Part shown: positions 60,533 through 64,000 of the stretch, piece by piece
Layout of the letters: every line of letters begins with the position of its first letter
How positions within the stretch are numbered: position 1 is the stretch's first letter
Source of the DNA: Desulfobacteraceae bacterium
GTDB lineage: Bacteria > Desulfobacterota > Desulfobacteria > Desulfobacterales > Desulfosalsimonadaceae
Direction: 5' to 3'
DNA length: 64,000 bases
NCBI GenBank assembly: GCA_011389515.1
Contig: JAABUA010000007.1
Location: 1-64,000 of the forward strand
Translations under genes and position numbers: made by a program
Notes under the pieces: model-generated
Databases searched by the model: none
Seen by the model: the letters and a program-made list of their open reading frames with translations, nothing else
Told to the model about the DNA's origin: nothing

Positions 60533-63500
60533 TCAGGATAGTGTCCGGTTTGCCATCATCCTTTCATGCAGCCGTTCTGCATGCAGGCAGAATGCTTCCA
60601 GCTTGGCTTCTATGACCTGTGGATAAGGGGAGCCGTCCGTTTCGATGGCAAGAAACGGCAGACGCTCAATATCGGAAAGGATTTTCTCAAGGCCGTTCCT
60701 TCCATTGCTTGTCCTGAGCTTGTCCGCCCGGGTCATGACTTCCGATAATATGGATTCGGATATGCGGTTCGGCATACATCCGAAAGGCCCGATAATGATA
60801 ACGCCAGCCACTTCGGAAGCGACCTCCGTAAGAGCGCTCCCGACAGTCAGAATCGCCTCTCCGGAAAACTTCGGGGAAACATATGGTTTCGCATTTTCAA
60901 CGACCGTTACTATATCTGCGGTTTGCGCGTGAACAAGCTTCGACCGGGAAAGCGTGCTGTTGAGTTTTCGTTCGTAGCGCTTCATCAGCTTTTGCCGCAG
61001 GTAATACGTGAGCTTTTCTTTCCATGTCATGTTATAATGTTCGCCGTTTACACCCGCTTCATATTCAAGATAATGTATCCATTCCGAAACCGGCGAACAC
61101 ATAACCGCAAATCCTTTTTCTGCCAGCCGTTCCGTGAGGTACTGCCGGGACAGTCCGTCCCTTCTGACAAATATCTCTCCGGTAAGCAGAATCGTCGGCA
61201 CTTCTGCCGGCGGACGTTTCATGGGGATGTCCCCCAGGATGGCTGCCGTCTTGTCCAGTTGACTGCGTATCGACTTGAAATTTCCCCGTTCCATTTCACT
61301 GACGATCAGGTGCCATTGCGCTTCAAAAATTTCCTTTCCCTGGGAAACGTCTTTCGCATTGGCCAGGATCATGGATCTTGCGTCTTCCATGAAATCCGAT
61401 ATCACAATCGCCCACCATGCCTTGTAATAGTTGAAACTGCCTTCGATACCGTAATATGAATTGTCCGATGTCAGCGAGAAGATCGTCACATCCGGTATCT
61501 GCAGGCGCTTTATCAGATCCTCCATGAAAATGGAATACTGCCCGAACCGGCAGGGACCGGATGCAGATGCCATAAAATATACAAGCACCTCGTCATCCTG
61601 TTTTTCGTTGTATACATAATTCAGCAGTTTCCCGGTGGTCAGGATCAGGGGGAGGCATTCCTTGCAGGAGGTGTTGGCGCGTCCTGTTTTAAGGACGGAT
61701 TCGTCCGCAGGCGGGTGGTGAACCACATTGAAACCGGCGTCGCGAAATACGGCCGCCAGAAGTTCCGTGCCGAGCCGTCCCATGGAAGGGATAAGAAATT
61801 TTACTTTCGGATCGGTCATGGAAAGTATCTTGCCGGACGAAGTGACTACTTTCGGTGAATTCTTTTCCATAATCGTCCTTGCGGGAACAAACGATCCGGT
61901 TTCGTCCGCAGGCATTTTGCCGATCAATAACTGGCGATATTCGGAAACGATATCGAGGAACGCCTCTATCCGGGTTTCAATGCCGGCGTCAGCAGTATGG
62001 CTGTCGAGTTCAAGCGTCAAAGACGGCTTCAGCCCCATGATGCTTCGGAAATACCCGATAATGAAGGAATCGGGGCCGCATGAAAAATTCGTGATATACG
62101 TTCCGAAAAGCTGTTTGTGACGCTGGACATAGCGAGCTCCCTGGAGGATTTTCTGCCCCATGCCCCAGTACATGTGCCGCTTGGAATCTTCTTCGCCGGT
62201 GGGAAGAAAATCCATGGGAATCACCTGAACGCCCCGGGAAGCAAGCTTGTGCGGAATACCCATATTTGCGGATTCTACAAACGCATTATAGGGCCGTCCA
62301 AAAACGACCACTGCTACTTCTTCGGGATTTTTGGCCAGGCGGGAAAGCGCCTTTTGACCAAGATCCTGCATGGCATCAAAGCAGGCTTGCTGGCGGGAGA
62401 TGGCTTTTTTCAGCGCACTTTTGGCAGAGGAGACACCAACTCCCATCATTTTTGCTGTTTCAATCATTGAAGGGGCCGCGCCATCGATGCCCTTCATCAT
62501 ATTGATGTAGGGTTTTAAAACAACCGTCCCTTTTTCTTCCAGCCCTGAAATGATTTTCCTGTAGGTGGTGGACAGGTAATAGGGTTCTGCCTGCACAAAC
62601 GGGCATGTCTGGGATTCGGGGTGGCTGTTGGTTGTGGGGATGCTTCTCACCTGGGGGAGAAAGATATAGTCAAGCGGCGGTTCGGTTTTTAACAGGGAAT
62701 AGAAATACCCGTGGGCCAGTTCAGCCGGGTGGCAGAAAGCGGCATTGCGTTTATCCATCCCTTCCGTTGAAACCGTATCCGGCAACACCGGTTCAAACCC
62801 GATCTCCCGGAAAAACGTTGCATAAAACGGGTAATAGGTGTCTACCAAGAAGCTGCGGTTGATTCCCACCCGCCCCTTGATTGCCGGACCTTCGTCCGCC
62901 GCCGGGACAAACTGTTCAAACACCAGTCGCTCCCTTGTATTTACAAGATCGAGATTTGCAATATCATATTCAATATTGTTCCTGATGTTGTAGTACCGGT
63001 TGCATGCGCCTCCGAAAGCGTAATTTTGGCCTTCCAGCTCGATTAGGGCGATCTCACATCCGCGATCGCATTTTTCCTTTCCGCCCTTGCAGGTAAATGT
63101 ACTTTTGTAGTTGGCTTCCCGGCTGATCAGCTTTTCCAGATTGAATTCCGAGTTTTCAATCAACCCGATATTGATTCGCTTTTTGATTTCCAGGGCCACA
63201 CCGTATGCGCCCATCAGGCCGGGCTCCGGGGGAACGATGATGGGTTTGCCGGAAAGGGCCGCCATGGCAAGGGGTACCGCATAATTATAGCAAACCCCTC
63301 CCTGCATGAACACTTTTTCCCCAACAGGCCGGTTTCCTTTGACCCGATTGGTATAATTCATACATATGGAATAGACGAGCCCTGCGACGACATTTTCATG
63401 CCGTACCCCTTCGTGGATGGCTGTTTTAATGTCGGAGGAAATAAATGCGGCACACTGGTCGTTGAAATTTGGGGGCGAATCGCCCTTGACAGCAACATCG

Positions 63501-64000
63501 GCAATTTTCTCTACCGGCAGCCCCAGCGTCTCCTGCGCGGATTCAGCCAAAAAAGAGCCGGTTCCGGCGGAACAGGCTTCGTTCATGGCGTAATCCGACG
63601 GCACGCCACTTGTGATATAGGTATATTTTGCATCCTGCCCGCCGATCTCGAAAAGTGTATCCACATCCGGATCAAAATGAACGGCTGCGGCTGCATGAGC
63701 GATGATTTCATTGATCACGCCCTTGGTCAATGCATGAAGACCGGCGATCTGCCGTCCGGAGCCGCAGACACCGAGTCCGATGATGGATATTTTATCGGGA
63801 TCTGTTTCACTGTTTAGCTGTTCAAGGAGTTTTCTGTAGCATTGGCGGGAAGAACCAATCGGATCGCCGTTGGTATAAAGATATACGGACGCGACGATGG
63901 CATCATCATCGGTTCGCAACAGAATCGCCTTGGTGGTTGTTGACCCGACATCCAGCCCGAGTATACAGGTGTCTCCAGCTGCGGGCGTCCCTTTTTTCAT
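60533..64000 (-). CDS. 2-Hydroxyacyl-CoA dehydratase activase fusion (BcrA/BadF plus DUF2229-like)
   Basis: 1155 residues as far as the window edge; the ATG at 64000 is a plausible start, though the gene could extend. Residues 1-270 are an ASKHA ATPase of the BadF/BadG/BcrA/HgdC type with LGLDVGSTTTKA (14-25), FEIGGQDAKY (118-126) and C143 (NEACSAGTGSF) and C183 as cluster ligands. Residues about 300-720 are a DUF2229-like region (RVGINRSFLVDTYYPFYATF; FCHPAELAHGYF). Residues 740-1155 resemble the HgdB/CoA-dehydratase-subunit fold with GPCRFGQYS and FGCMPN. Such fusions are called acyl-CoA dehydratase activase-related. They may catalyse ATP-driven electron transfer; the substrate is unknown. 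Confidence 0.85.
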   Translation of the reverse strand: MKKGTPAAGDTCILGLDVGSTTTKAILLRTDDDAIVASVYLYTNGDPIGSSRQCYRKLLEQLNSETDPDKISIIGLGVCGSGRQIAGLHALTKGVINEIIAHAAAAVHFDPDVDTLFEIGGQDAKYTYITSGVPSDYAMNEACSAGTGSFLAESAQETLGLPVEKIADVAVKGDSPPNFNDQCAAFISSDIKTAIHEGVRHENVVAGLVYSICMNYTNRVKGNRPVGEKVFMQGGVCYNYAVPLAMAALSGKPIIVPPEPGLMGAYGVALEIKKRINIGLIENSEFNLEKLISREANYKSTFTCKGGKEKCDRGCEIALIELEGQNYAFGGACNRYYNIRNNIEYDIANLDLVNTRERLVFEQFVPAADEGPAIKGRVGINRSFLVDTYYPFYATFFREIGFEPVLPDTVSTEGMDKRNAAFCHPAELAHGYFYSLLKTEPPLDYIFLPQVRSIPTTNSHPESQTCPFVQAEPYYLSTTYRKIISGLEEKGTVVLKPYINMMKGIDGAAPSMIETAKMMGVGVSSAKSALKKAISRQQACFDAMQDLGQKALSRLAKNPEEVAVVVFGRPYNAFVESANMGIPHKLASRGVQVIPMDFLPTGEEDSKRHMYWGMGQKILQGARYVQRHKQLFGTYITNFSCGPDSFIIGYFRSIMGLKPSLTLELDSHTADAGIETRIEAFLDIVSEYRQLLIGKMPADETGSFVPARTIMEKNSPKVVTSSGKILSMTDPKVKFLIPSMGRLGTELLAAVFRDAGFNVVHHPPADESVLKTGRANTSCKECLPLILTTGKLLNYVYNEKQDDEVLVYFMASASGPCRFGQYSIFMEDLIKRLQIPDVTIFSLTSDNSYYGIEGSFNYYKAWWAIVISDFMEDARSMILANAKDVSQGKEIFEAQWHLIVSEMERGNFKSIRSQLDKTAAILGDIPMKRPPAEVPTILLTGEIFVRRDGLSRQYLTERLAEKGFAVMCSPVSEWIHYLEYEAGVNGEHYNMTWKEKLTYYLRQKLMKRYERKLNSTLSRSKLVHAQTADIVTVVENAKPYVSPKFSGEAILTVGSALTEVASEVAGVIIIGPFGCMPNRISESILSEVMTRADKLRTSNGRNGLEKILSDIERLPFLAIETDGSPYPQVIEAKLEAFCLHAERLHERMMANRTLS

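Overview
The window reads as a chromosomal segment of a Gram-negative, probably anaerobic Desulfobacterota (deltaproteobacterial) genome, most likely of the Desulfobacterales type. This is inferred from the mix of a type II secretion operon with PilM/PilO-like GspL and GspM, a large BcrA/BadF-type acyl-CoA dehydratase activase fusion, a PUFA-synthase-like acyltransferase, the def-fmt-rsmB-PASTA-rpe order, and several dispersed intergenic repeat families. No 16S rRNA gene is present, so the placement is not proven. Gene density is high, and many starts use TTG or GTG behind strong Shine-Dalgarno sequences.

Layout. 1-4.3 kb: a three-gene outer-surface uptake cluster (secreted DUF4465 protein, TonB-dependent receptor, secreted surface protein, both small proteins ending in a CFI-type motif), then a PilZ protein. 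4.4-6.9 kb: xerD, an M24 aminopeptidase and a PaaI-type thioesterase on the minus strand. 7.1-10.3 kb: a tandem-thioredoxin protein converging on an EF-G-like GTPase. 10.4-15.6 kb: the isoprenoid/DNA-repair operon xseA-xseB-ispA-dxs-tlyA. 15.9-18.8 kb: a hexapeptide-repeat protein, glmM and a small unknown gene. 19-26.9 kb: DHH phosphoesterase-pgi, fabH, a cold-shock protein, a PpiC isomerase, tRNA-Pro, purA and tadA with an acyl-CoA-reductase-like SDR protein. 28.5-31.8 kb: a short accessory island between the facing 3' ends of tRNA-Arg(ACG) and tRNA-Leu(CAG). It holds a DUF99 gene, two toxin-antitoxin pairs, degenerate heptamer repeats and a frameshifted O-antigen-ligase remnant. 31.9-40 kb: ribF, def-fmt-rsmB-PASTA-rpe-aroQ and two membrane-protein genes. 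40.2-55.2 kb: asd, then the type II secretion genes. gspG-H-I-J-K-L-M-N-C-D-E run on the minus strand, and gspF is separated and inverted on the plus strand beyond an extra TPR gene. 55.3-64 kb: an alpha/beta hydrolase, an orphan PUFA-type acyltransferase, birA, an exported SagB-type nitroreductase, a sirtuin, and the 1155-residue activase that reaches the window edge.

The most distinctive non-coding content is a set of dispersed repeats. Family A (about 155-164 bp, terminal inverted repeats around CTCGTAAAAAGTC) has three copies plus single ends. Family B (terminal repeats ATAGACAYGAT around a GTAGGGGCACCCC palindrome) has three copies. Family C (a 16-bp-arm hairpin) has one full and two partial copies. 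A 188-bp near-perfect inverted repeat (D) stands alone. Several sit inside the secretion operon or touch stop codons. No CRISPR array, prophage, rRNA operon, insertion-sequence transposase or riboswitch was recognised.
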